From Blastocatellia bacterium (GTDB taxonomy: Bacteria > Acidobacteriota > Blastocatellia > UBA7656 > JADIYM01): a stretch of 64,000 bases of DNA. The notes under the pieces were generated by a model. It was not told the DNA's origin. It saw only the letters and a program-made list of their open reading frames with translations, and ran no database searches. The stretch lies in contig JAJTWZ010000004.1 in assembly GCA_021463145.1 (NCBI GenBank), forward strand, positions 1-64,000, given 5' to 3'. This document shows positions 9,625 through 17,779 of the stretch, piece after piece (position 1 is the stretch's first letter; every line of letters begins with the position of its first letter). The position numbers and the translations under genes were made by a program.

Positions 9625-9747
9625 AATTTGAGGTTCCGGCAGGAGCGGCCGGACTCGCCGGGCCGGCAGCGCGCGGTCATTCGGGGAACGAACACGGGAC
9701 CGATGCGTTTGACGGCCTTCGAGTCAAAGAACAGGAGTACGACTTCC

Positions 9748-10818
9748 GTGAAATCATTTGCATCGGCCGCCATCGCGGCTCTCGCCTTCAGTTGTATTTC
9801 GGTTTCGGTACTGGCGCAGGACCAGACCGCAAAGCCGGACGCGGAATCCGCTGGACAGGCGCCGCCGCCTGCGGCAAAGACGAGACTTGCGGCACATCCG
9901 AAGCCCGAGGCGACTCCAAACGCCAAGCCTCGCAATCAGAAGGAAGAAGCCGTGGCCCGAAAACTGGCAGAGGAGCAGGCCAAGAGCGCGAAGGTTCGCG
10001 AAGCGGCGAAGCAGAAGCGCGTCGCGCAGGCCCAGGCGATGCGACCGGGAATGGAAGTGGACCTGCCCGAGTCGGCCAGGGCCAAGACACCGCCGCCGTC
10101 CACTCCCGGCGTCCGCGAGCCGAAGGCGCTCTCGACGAATGCCGAGTACGACCAGGCCATTACATTTCACGGTGAGAGGGTCCGAACCGGTTCCAGGGAC
10201 CAGAAGGTCAAGTCGATTCGCGCATTGTCTCTGACGAACGATTCGCGAGTTCTTCCCATCATTTCCGCCGCGCTCGAGGACACCGATGCGGACGTTCGGT
10301 CGGTAGCGGCCGAAGGTCTGGGTCAGCTCGGCGTGGAGGAATGTGCGGCGCCCCTCGCCAAGGCGCTATCGTCGGACGCAAATGCGGAAGTGAGGACGGC
10401 CGCGGCCGACGCGCTCGGGTCCTTCAATGCGAAACAGGGCGTTACTTTTCTGATTGCGGCGGCGAAGGATTCGTCTGCCGACGTTCGGGCTGCCGTCGCC
10501 GAGGCGTTGAGTTCGTACTCGTCGGAGGAAGCAACGGTTGCCCTGCTCGGGCTGGTGGCGGATTCCGACGAGATCGTCCGCGATGCAGCGGTCGAGTCGC
10601 TCGGGTACGTAGCCGATGTGAGGGCGGTGGGTCCTCTGGTCGAGATTCTCAAGCGGGACGGCTCGCAATCTGTTCGGCTCTCTGCGGCCTACGCTCTTGC
10701 GGAATTCAGCGACAAGAGAGCTACGCAGGCGCTGACGGACGTTTCGAAATCCGACCGTGACCCAGCGGTTCGAAAGGCGGCCGCGGAGGCGCTGGCTAGT
10801 GCAGGCGACGGAGAATAG
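9748..10818 (+). CDS. Secreted HEAT-repeat protein
   Basis: A 356-residue protein. I chose the GTG at 9748 because AGGAGT lies 9 bases upstream and it gives a clean signal peptide (about 1-24, ending SVSVLAQ). An in-frame ATG at 9703 would hide that signal. Residues about 25-130 are low-complexity and rich in Ala, Lys and Glu with coiled-coil character. Residues about 135-350 are six or seven PBS/HEAT-like repeats with the pattern D-x-x-V-R-x-A-A-A-E-A-L-G, as in phycocyanobilin-lyase-type HEAT proteins. They serve as protein-binding scaffolds. A hairpin terminator follows, so it may be separate from the GWxTD gene. Partner unknown. Confidence 0.85.
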   Translation: MKSFASAAIAALAFSCISVSVLAQDQTAKPDAESAGQAPPPAAKTRLAAHPKPEATPNAKPRNQKEEAVARKLAEEQAKSAKVREAAKQKRVAQAQAMRPGMEVDLPESARAKTPPPSTPGVREPKALSTNAEYDQAITFHGERVRTGSRDQKVKSIRALSLTNDSRVLPIISAALEDTDADVRSVAAEGLGQLGVEECAAPLAKALSSDANAEVRTAAADALGSFNAKQGVTFLIAAAKDSSADVRAAVAEALSSYSSEEATVALLGLVADSDEIVRDAAVESLGYVADVRAVGPLVEILKRDGSQSVRLSAAYALAEFSDKRATQALTDVSKSDRDPAVRKAAAEALASAGDGE

Positions 10819-10852
10819 AACCAACCGGCGAAATGATTCCGTAGTCGTCGTC

Positions 10853-10892
10853 GGGCCTGCGATTTCCGCTGAAACGCAGGCCCTTCGACCTT
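10853..10892 (+). terminator. Hairpin, likely terminator after the HEAT gene
   Basis: GGGCCTGCG (10853-10861) pairs with CGCAGGCCC (10875-10883), and inside it TTTC pairs with GAAA. The hairpin is followed by TTCGACCTTT. The T-run is imperfect, so termination may be partial. Confidence 0.5.
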
Positions 10893-11024
10893 TGCGCGAG
10901 GAGTGCGGCCACTTTGACAGCTCGCCGGAATGCCCGGTTGCCACGTTGCAAGACGCTCGCGTACACTTGCGTTTTCCAGAACCTCTGCGAGTAATCGCCT
11001 TTCGGCAGACAAGGAGTCTTCGAC

Positions 11025-12662
11025 ATGGGTACGTCAACATTGGGGATTCGAGTGGCGGCGGGGGTCGCCGTTCTCGCCTTTGCGGCCGGTTCTTGCGCAC
11101 CTGCGTTCGCTTCGGCGTCCGGGGACGAGAAACCCCAGAAGAAGAGTCAGAAGCGAGAGATCGACGATGTCTTCAAGCGTTGGTTGAAGGAGGACGTCAT
11201 CTACATCATTTCGCCGGAAGAGAAAGCCGCCTTCGAGAAGCTCGCAACCGACGAAGAGCGCGAGCAGTTCATCGAGCAGTTCTGGGTGCGTCGCGACCCT
11301 GATCCCGATACCCCCGAGAACCCGACACGGGAAGAGCATTACCGCCGGATCGCGTACGCGAACGAACACTTCGCCTCGGGGCGCGCCGGCTGGCGCACCG
11401 ATCGCGGCCGGATGTACGTGGCGTGGGGCAAGCCCGACAGCATCGAGTCCAATCCGACGGGTCACGTTTACGATCGCCCGCAGTGGCAGGGCGGCGGAAG
11501 CACGACGACCTATGCATACGAAACCTGGTGGTATCGCCATCTGGAAGGCGTCGGTGACGATATCGAAATCGAGTTCGTCGATCCTTCGGGCAGTGGCGAG
11601 TACCGGATTGCACGAACGCCGTTCGAGAAGGACGCAATGCTTTATGTCGGAAACTCAGGTCCGACGGAACTGGAAGCGCTCGGAGTTGCGAACCGCAACG
11701 AACGCGCGGCCTACGGCGGGAGTGGTGGAAAGACCTACAACCCGCCGACGAAATACAGTCAGTTCGAGATCCTGACGAAGCTGGCCGCGTTGGACCGTGG
11801 GCCTGGCGAAAACGTCCGCTTCGACGACCTTGGCCTTAGGGCCGACGATCCACGCATCGAGCAGAATGCCCTGCCGTTTGCGGTCCGCACGGACTTCTTC
11901 CGCGTTTCGGACCGGGACGTTGCGGTATCGTTGACGCTGCAACTCGAGCACAAGGACCTGGCTTTCGAGAACAAGGGCGGCGTGTATTCGGCTTCGATCA
12001 ACGTCTCCGGCAAACTGACGCCGCTTTCCGGCAAAACAGCTGGAAAATTCCAGGAAGTCATCCTCACCCCTCGTTACGGTGAGGACAATATTGCCGCCGG
12101 CCAGCTTCAGAAGTCGGCTTTCCAGAAGAACATCCTGATGGCGCCGGGCCGCTACAAGGTGGAAGTGATCGCTCGCGACACAACCAGCGGCAAGACCGGT
12201 TACATCACGCAGAGCTTCGTGGTGCCGCGATACGACGATGCGAAGCTTGCCACTAGCAGCGTCGTGCTCGCTTCCCGGATCGAGGAGGCAGGTAATCGCG
12301 CTTCTTCGCCGCAGTTCATCATCGGCAAGTTCAAGGTCATACCTAACGTCTCGAACACCTATCGCGTTGGGCAGCCGGTCGAAGTGTTCCTGCAGATTTA
12401 CGACGCCCAGATGGATCAGACTACCCTGAAGCCATCGGTCGACGGGGAATACATCGTCACGCGCGAAGGCAAGGAAGTTCGCCGGGTTCCGCTCGAGACG
12501 GCGGGCAAGTTCTACGATCTGACGGGAAGCCAGATTGCGATCGCGAGGGCGATCGACACTACCGACCTTCCTGCTGGCACTTACACCCTGCAAGTCCGGG
12601 TTAATGATCGCGTCGCACAGAGGACGCTTACGCCCGAGACGGAGTTCACCATCATTCCGTAA
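11025..12662 (+). CDS. Exported GWxTD-domain protein
   Basis: A 545-residue exported protein with a hydrophobic signal (about 8-30). The GWxTD signature is seen as AGWRTDRGRMYVAWGKPDSI (about 124-143), preceded by the typical FIEQFWVRRDPDPDTPENP segment and followed by TYAYETWWY. The C-terminal half (about 270-545) is beta-rich with repeated Ig-like strands. GWxTD proteins are widespread in Acidobacteriota and related phyla and have no established biochemical role. It follows the HEAT gene by 206 bases. The rho-independent terminator after its stop closes the unit. Confidence 0.88.
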   Translation: MGTSTLGIRVAAGVAVLAFAAGSCAPAFASASGDEKPQKKSQKREIDDVFKRWLKEDVIYIISPEEKAAFEKLATDEEREQFIEQFWVRRDPDPDTPENPTREEHYRRIAYANEHFASGRAGWRTDRGRMYVAWGKPDSIESNPTGHVYDRPQWQGGGSTTTYAYETWWYRHLEGVGDDIEIEFVDPSGSGEYRIARTPFEKDAMLYVGNSGPTELEALGVANRNERAAYGGSGGKTYNPPTKYSQFEILTKLAALDRGPGENVRFDDLGLRADDPRIEQNALPFAVRTDFFRVSDRDVAVSLTLQLEHKDLAFENKGGVYSASINVSGKLTPLSGKTAGKFQEVILTPRYGEDNIAAGQLQKSAFQKNILMAPGRYKVEVIARDTTSGKTGYITQSFVVPRYDDAKLATSSVVLASRIEEAGNRASSPQFIIGKFKVIPNVSNTYRVGQPVEVFLQIYDAQMDQTTLKPSVDGEYIVTREGKEVRRVPLETAGKFYDLTGSQIAIARAIDTTDLPAGTYTLQVRVNDRVAQRTLTPETEFTIIP

Positions 12663-12690
12663 CCGTCGCGATCCTTCGCGACAGTCTGAG

Positions 12691-12742
12691 AAGGCAGTAG
12701 GCAGCGGACGAGAGTCCCGCCGCTTACTGCCTTTTCGTTTTC
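12691..12742 (+). terminator. Intrinsic terminator between GWxTD gene and aspS
   Basis: AAGGCAGTAGGCAGCGG pairs with CCGCCGCTTACTGCCTT (a long stem with small internal mismatches, loop ACGAGAGTC), followed by TTCGTTTTC. A shorter stem, GTCGCG with CGCGAC, lies just before it at about 12664-12681. Confidence 0.75.
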
Positions 12743-12755
12743 CGGAGCCCTTAAC

Positions 12756-14549
12756 ATGAGAACCAATGCATACCGCACGCACACGTGTGGAGAACTTCGA
12801 AACGAACACGCAGGTGTTTCGGCCCGGCTTTCGGGTTGGGTTCACACGGTCCGCGATCATCGAGGCGTCGTTTTTCTGAGCCTGCGCGATCACTACGGCC
12901 AGACGCAGGTCGTGTTCGACGACACTCATCAGGAAGCGCGTGACGTCGCTCGCCACCTGCATCACGAAACAGTCGTGCGGATCGAAGGAGAGGTTCGAGT
13001 GAGGCCCGAAGGCACGGACAATCCTGCGCTCGAGACCGGAACGATCGAGGTGCATGCCCGGTCCGTAGCAGTCCTGTCGGCGGCCGAACCGCTGCCATTT
13101 CAGATCGCCCGCGACGATGGAGTACACGAGGACCTGCGCCTGACCTACCGGTTCCTCGACCTGCGCCGGGAGCGAATGCAGCGCAACCTGCGGATTCGGG
13201 CGCAAGTCGTGTCGTTCATCCGCAAGTTCATGGAGTCAGCCGGATTTCTCGAGGTTCACACTCCGATTCTCGCCAACAGTTCTCCCGAAGGAGCGCGCGA
13301 CTATCTCGTGCCATCCAGGCTTCACCCCGGCACGTTCTACGCGCTTCCGCAGGCGCCTCAGCAGTTCAAGCAACTGCTGATGGTTTCCGGCGTCGACCGG
13401 TACTACCAGATCGCACCTTGTTTCCGCGACGAGGATGCGCGGGCGGATCGCAGTCCGGGCGAGTTCTACCAGCTCGACCTCGAGATGGCGTTCGCGGAAC
13501 AGGAAGATGTATTTGCGGCCGTCGAGCCGCTGATGATCGCGCTTACCGAGCAGGTCGGGGGCAAGCAGGTGAAGACCATGCCGTTCCCGCGATTGACGTA
13601 CCGCGAGAGCCTCGAGCGTTTCGGAAGCGACAAGCCGGACCTGCGATTCGGAATGGAGATCGCGGATGTTACCGGCCTGTTTGCGACGAGCGAGTTCGCG
13701 ACGTTCTCCAGAGCCGCGCGCGACGGCGGAGCCGTGCGGGCTATCGCCGTGCCCGGGGCTGCGGCGTGGACCCGCTCGGCGATGAAGAAGATGGAGGACC
13801 GGGCGAAGGCGCTGGGAGCGGGGGGGCTGGTGGTGATCGGATTCGAGGAGTCGTCGTCGTACGGGCTCGGTTACGCGAAGTTTTTTTCGGCGCGCGAACT
13901 CGACGCGCTCGCGGAGCGCACTGGCGCCGTCACGGGCGACATCGTGTGGTTGTGCGCGTCCGCGAAGCCGCTCGACGCCAGCCGCGTGCTTGGCGTCCTG
14001 CGGGTAGAGGCTGCGGACGTGCTCGGGTTGCGCGATCCGAACGTGCTCGCGTGGGGCTGGATCACGGACTTTCCGATGTTCGAACGCGACGCGGTCACGG
14101 GCGCGATCGACTTCAGTCACAATCCGTTCTCGATGCCGCGCGGCGGCCTCGAGGCGCTGAACACGATGGATCCGGCGGAGATCAGCGCGAACCAGTACGA
14201 CATCTTCTGCAACGGGCTGGAGCTGAGTTCGGGGGCCGTTCGCAACTACGACCCGGAGACGATGTACCGGGCGTTCGAGATCGCCGGATACGAACGGAGC
14301 GAGGTCGACGCGCGGTTCGGTCACATGATCTCGGCGTTCAGGTTCGGTGCGCCGCCGCACGCGGGCATCGCGCCGGGAATCGAGCGGATCGTCATGCTGC
14401 TCGCCGGGGAACCGAACCTGCGCGAGGTCGTGCCGTTTCCGAAGAACCAGCAGTGCCGCGACCTAATGCTCGGCGCACCTTCAGCGGTACCGGATGGACA
14501 CCTCGCGGAACTCCAGATCGCTTTGATGGGGGTGGAATCGAACGAGTAG
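12756..14549 (+). CDS. aspS: Aspartyl-tRNA synthetase
   Basis: Class IIb synthetase that charges tRNA-Asp (or also tRNA-Asn if non-discriminating). The 597-residue product has the bacterial architecture: N-terminal OB-fold anticodon domain (about 1-110, with GWVHTVRDHRGVVFLSLRD), a catalytic core with motif 2 FRDEDARADRSPGEFYQLDL, a GAD insertion (about 310-420) and motif 3 in the C-terminal GIAPGIERIVMLLAGE. ATG at 12756 follows the upstream terminator with GGAG about 9 bases before it. Specificity for Asn cannot be judged from this sequence alone. Convergent with pcp. Confidence 0.97.
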   Translation: MRTNAYRTHTCGELRNEHAGVSARLSGWVHTVRDHRGVVFLSLRDHYGQTQVVFDDTHQEARDVARHLHHETVVRIEGEVRVRPEGTDNPALETGTIEVHARSVAVLSAAEPLPFQIARDDGVHEDLRLTYRFLDLRRERMQRNLRIRAQVVSFIRKFMESAGFLEVHTPILANSSPEGARDYLVPSRLHPGTFYALPQAPQQFKQLLMVSGVDRYYQIAPCFRDEDARADRSPGEFYQLDLEMAFAEQEDVFAAVEPLMIALTEQVGGKQVKTMPFPRLTYRESLERFGSDKPDLRFGMEIADVTGLFATSEFATFSRAARDGGAVRAIAVPGAAAWTRSAMKKMEDRAKALGAGGLVVIGFEESSSYGLGYAKFFSARELDALAERTGAVTGDIVWLCASAKPLDASRVLGVLRVEAADVLGLRDPNVLAWGWITDFPMFERDAVTGAIDFSHNPFSMPRGGLEALNTMDPAEISANQYDIFCNGLELSSGAVRNYDPETMYRAFEIAGYERSEVDARFGHMISAFRFGAPPHAGIAPGIERIVMLLAGEPNLREVVPFPKNQQCRDLMLGAPSAVPDGHLAELQIALMGVESNE

Positions 14550-14580
14550 ACCGTCGCGGCACGGCCCGCTCGTCACCGTC

Positions 14581-14618
14581 GCTCCTGGCGTGACCGGTCA
14601 CGCCGTAACGCCGGGAGC
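14581..14618. repeat. Nested palindrome between convergent genes
   Basis: GGCGTGACCGGTCACGCC (14587-14604) is a perfect 18-base inverted repeat and is itself enclosed by GCTCC and GGAGC (14581-14585 and 14614-14618). It lies in the 101-bp gap between the convergent aspS and pcp ends. It could be a bidirectional transcription end without a T-run, or a protein-binding palindrome. Confidence 0.6.
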
Positions 14619-14650
14619 AATCCTGACAGACATCGGGAGCGGATCGCGGA

Positions 14651-15244
14651 TCAGAGCGCGACGACCGTATCCGGCTCCAAAGTCACCTCGATCGCGAGGC
14701 GGACGCCGAGCACCGCGAGCGCTAGCGGCATGTCGGCGGGGATGTGGATGAAGCCGGCCCGGCAGGGAATTCCCGTGCGCTCGACATGGTGGAGCATCGA
14801 GTACGAGACGTGGTTGCAGAGGAACGTCCCGGCCGAGTTCGAGACACTCGACGGAATATCGGCCTCGCGGAGCCGCGCAACGATACGCTTGATCGGAAGA
14901 GTCGCAAGATACGCCGCTGGTCCGCCGGCGACGACAGGCTCGTCGACGGGTTGGTTTCCGGCGTTGTCGGCAATCCTGTAGTCATCGACGTTGATCGCGA
15001 TTCGTTCGGGCGTAATCTCGTCGCGCTTGTCGGCAATGCCGAGCATGACGACGACATCGGGGCGCGTCTGCCCGAAAGCATCGATTAGCCTTGACGATGC
15101 GACACCCCGGATCGTCGGCAGTTCGATTGCCGCGAGGTCGACGCCGTCGATGCCTTCCTCCCAGATGCGCCGCGCGACGACTGACGAGAGATTGGTCGTG
15201 TGCGTGCCGAATGCGTCGAAGGCGGAGAGGAGCAGGCGAGCCAT
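14651..15244 (-). CDS. pcp: Pyroglutamyl-peptidase I
   Basis: Cysteine peptidase (C15) that removes N-terminal pyroglutamate from peptides. The 197-residue product shows the catalytic triad at canonical positions: Glu80 in ITPERIAINVDDYRI, Cys143 in SNSAGTFLCNHVSY and His167 in GFIHIPADMP. ATG at 15244 is used; codons upstream do not look coding. It is the last gene of a three-gene unit with DUF969 and DUF979 membrane proteins (10 bases after the DUF979 stop), an arrangement I know from other bacteria. The product, 5-oxoproline or the trimmed peptide, may be linked to the membrane pair. Confidence 0.95.
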   Translation of the reverse strand: MARLLLSAFDAFGTHTTNLSSVVARRIWEEGIDGVDLAAIELPTIRGVASSRLIDAFGQTRPDVVVMLGIADKRDEITPERIAINVDDYRIADNAGNQPVDEPVVAGGPAAYLATLPIKRIVARLREADIPSSVSNSAGTFLCNHVSYSMLHHVERTGIPCRAGFIHIPADMPLALAVLGVRLAIEVTLEPDTVVAL

Positions 15245-15254
15245 CACCGCAAGT

Positions 15255-16214
15255 CTACCTGCCCAGCGCAATGAAGGCCCACAGCAGCACGATGTGCGCG
15301 ACGAGCATCGCGGCCGCGAACGGCGCCTGGAACCTGATCACTCCGTACGTGCTGCGCATCTCGAACAGCGCGGCCGGTACGATGTTGAAGTTCGCCGCCA
15401 TCGGCGTGCATAGCGTGCCGCACGACGCCGCCGTTATCACCATGAGCCCGACGAGCGCCGGATCCGCGCCGAACGGGACGACGATCATCGGCACTCCGAC
15501 GCCAGCCATGACGAGCGGAAATGCCGCGAACGAGTTGCCAAGCAGGAAGGTAAACGCCGCGATACCGGTGCAGCACACGACGACGACCAGGAACAGGTTG
15601 TCGGCGGGAACTATCGCGGCCACGCCGCTGGCGATGACGTCACCCACGCCGGCGGCCTTGAATACGGCGCCGAGCGACGCGAGCAACTGCGGAAGAATGA
15701 CGATTGCGCCGATCGCGTCCGAGAGGCGCCGTCCTTCCGTAACGACGTCGACCGGCCGCGCGCGTGTCACGAGAAGCGCAACGACGGCCGCGATGATCGA
15801 CGCGTATCCGAGGCTCGCGTAGACGACGCGGTTCGCGTCGAGTTCCAGTGGCGCAAGCGCGACCGACGCGCCGTATGTCAGCAGCGGGATCATGAGCACG
15901 GGCACGAGAATCCGATTCCCGATGCGCCGGGCAGCAGCCGCGCGTTCCGATGCAGCCGGTTCGCCGTAGTTGCCGTGCCGCACGTGCCCGGCTGCGTCGA
16001 TCGCGACCATCGCGAGCACGAGCAGACCAGTCAGCCACGACGGCATATGGGATCCACCGGCGAACGTCACGGCAAGGAGCAGCCAGAACGCACCCGTGCC
16101 CGCGCGCGATGGATTGGACCGGTCGGCAAACGACTGCACGGCGATCGCCCCGAGCGACACGCCCGACAATACGAACACGGCCTCGAGCGTGAAGAGCAGG
16201 TCGAACAGCCTCAC
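15255..16214 (-). CDS. DUF979 family membrane protein (putative permease)
   Basis: A 319-residue polytopic membrane protein with about 9 hydrophobic helices. The GTG at 16214 is chosen because it overlaps the DUF969 stop (GTGA) and has GGAGGGGG about 7 bases upstream. It begins VRLFDLLFTLEAVFVLSGVS. A conserved-looking block, LLGNSFAAFPLVMAGVGVPM, and GTLCTPMAANFNIVPAALFE near the C-terminus resemble secondary transporter re-entrant regions. DUF979 always seems to come with DUF969, so they probably form one transport complex. Linkage to pcp suggests transport of 5-oxoproline or small peptides, but this is inference. Confidence 0.85.
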   Translation of the reverse strand: MRLFDLLFTLEAVFVLSGVSLGAIAVQSFADRSNPSRAGTGAFWLLLAVTFAGGSHMPSWLTGLLVLAMVAIDAAGHVRHGNYGEPAASERAAAARRIGNRILVPVLMIPLLTYGASVALAPLELDANRVVYASLGYASIIAAVVALLVTRARPVDVVTEGRRLSDAIGAIVILPQLLASLGAVFKAAGVGDVIASGVAAIVPADNLFLVVVVCCTGIAAFTFLLGNSFAAFPLVMAGVGVPMIVVPFGADPALVGLMVITAASCGTLCTPMAANFNIVPAALFEMRSTYGVIRFQAPFAAAMLVAHIVLLWAFIALGR

Positions 16215-16945
16215 GATCCGACCCCCTCCGGCGGCGTTGCATCGCCGCCCGCCCGCGTCCGCGTCCGGCGCAGCCGCCGATCGAGCCACCAGAATTGCAC
16301 GCCGCCAAGCACCGCTGCCGCGATGGCGACCGGAATGCACCACAGGGCAACCCGGCGCGGGTCGACCGTGTAACCCAGGTCCGCACAGGTAGTCACGACG
16401 AGCGCGACGCCGGCGGCGCCGAAAAAGAGGTTCTGACCGAAGAAGTTCCCGTAGTTCTCGGCGGCGCCGGTAGCGGCCTTTACCAGTTCGACGGCGCCGG
16501 AATCCGCTTCAGACTCGTCATCGAGCCGTTCTGCGCCAAGTGCCATCGGGAGAAACAATGGCCGGCCGAACGTGACGTGGCCGCTGCCGAGCCGGATACC
16601 GAGCGCGCCGATTCCGTATCGCAGCAACTGGAAGACGAACTGCAGCCGGCCGGCCGTCGCTGCGCGGAGTCGCCGGATGAGTTCGCGCACGCGGTCCTGG
16701 AGACCGAAGCGTTCCGAGAGTCCGACTGCCGGCAGCGCGAGCACGAAGAGCGTGACGATCCGTTGGCCGGCAAAGGACCGGCCTAGAGTGTCGAGCACTC
16801 CCGGTGCGGACTCCGTACCGGCGAACGGCATTCCCGCCGCGAGCCCGGTAACGACACCGGCCAGGACGACGACCGCCGCGACTCGCAGGCGCAGGACGAA
16901 GCCGGCGACGATGATCAGGACGCCGACGAGCTTGAGCAGTTCCAC
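16211..16945 (-). CDS. DUF969 family membrane protein (putative permease)
   Basis: A 244-residue membrane protein with about six helices; the first two are near residues 5-22 and 24-42. Internal features are LRYGIGALGIRLGSGHVTFG and ATGAAENYGNFFGQNLFFGA. GTG start at 16945 has GAGGGGG about 8 bases upstream. It is the first gene of DUF969-DUF979-pcp; its stop overlaps the DUF979 start by 4 bases. It is probably one half of a two-component transporter. The C-terminal tail is basic and then Gly/Pro-rich. Substrate not established. Confidence 0.85.
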   Translation of the reverse strand: MELLKLVGVLIIVAGFVLRLRVAAVVVLAGVVTGLAAGMPFAGTESAPGVLDTLGRSFAGQRIVTLFVLALPAVGLSERFGLQDRVRELIRRLRAATAGRLQFVFQLLRYGIGALGIRLGSGHVTFGRPLFLPMALGAERLDDESEADSGAVELVKAATGAAENYGNFFGQNLFFGAAGVALVVTTCADLGYTVDPRRVALWCIPVAIAAAVLGGVQFWWLDRRLRRTRTRAGGDATPPEGVGS

Positions 16946-17011
16946 GCCGGATCCCCCTCGGGCGATGGCGCGGATCGGAGGAGGCGCCTCGATCCGCGCG
17001 AACGGCTGTCG

Positions 17012-17779
17012 CTATCTCGTCGAACGGCCGCTGCACTGCGCTCGCATCGACTCACGCCGCAGGCTGACGATGTTCGAGAACGAAATTCCCTTCGGACACG
17101 CAGCCTCGCACTCGGTCGTGTTGGTGCACGACCCGAAGCCTTCCTCGTCCATCTTGGCAACCATCCTGGCCACGCGGGTTTCGCGCTCCGGCTTGCCCTG
17201 GGGCAGCCGTGCAAAATGCATGACTTTCGCACTGACGAAAAGCAGCGCCGACGCATTTTTGCACGCGGCAACGCACGCCCCGCAGCCGATGCACGCCGCG
17301 GCGTCCATTGCCGCCTCGGCATCGATTTTCGGAATGAGGATCGCATTGGCGTCAGGCGCATTGCCGGCATTGATCGAGTTGTATCCGCCAGCTTCGATGA
17401 TCCGGTCGAATGCGCTGCGGTCGACTACCAGGTCCTTCAGGATCGGGAACGATCGGGCCCGCCACGGTTCGATCGTGATGGTGTCTCCATCGGAAAACCG
17501 TCGCATGTGGAGCTGGCACGTTGCAGTCTCGCGGTCCGGTCCGTGAGCCTGTCCGTCGATCATGAGGCCGCAGGAGCCGCAGATGCCCTCGCGACAGTCT
17601 GAGTCGAATGCGACTGGCATCTTGCCCGTGTTGATCAACTTCTCGTTGAGGATGTCGAGCATCTCGAGAAACGATGCGTGCGTGGAGACGTTCTCGAGCG
17701 GATACGTCTCGAACCGGCCCGCCTCGCCGGGGCCGTTCTGGCGCCACACCTTCAGGGTAACGTTGATCGACTCGCTCAT
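17012..17779 (-). CDS. sdhB: Succinate dehydrogenase iron-sulfur subunit
   Basis: Electron-transfer subunit of complex II. The 255-residue product has all cluster cysteines: [2Fe-2S] ligands C62, C67, C70 and C88 ([10 protein letters not shown]...C), then [13 protein letters not shown] (C163, C166, C169, C173) and C218, C224, C228 for the [4Fe-4S] and [3Fe-4S] centres. The ATG at 17779 overlaps the sdhA stop (ATGA), giving translational coupling. The order sdhC-A-B and the C-terminal layout match the b558-type enzymes of Bacteroidota, Bacillus and related groups. Confidence 0.97.
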   Translation of the reverse strand: MSESINVTLKVWRQNGPGEAGRFETYPLENVSTHASFLEMLDILNEKLINTGKMPVAFDSDCREGICGSCGLMIDGQAHGPDRETATCQLHMRRFSDGDTITIEPWRARSFPILKDLVVDRSAFDRIIEAGGYNSINAGNAPDANAILIPKIDAEAAMDAAACIGCGACVAACKNASALLFVSAKVMHFARLPQGKPERETRVARMVAKMDEEGFGSCTNTTECEAACPKGISFSNIVSLRRESMRAQCSGRSTR

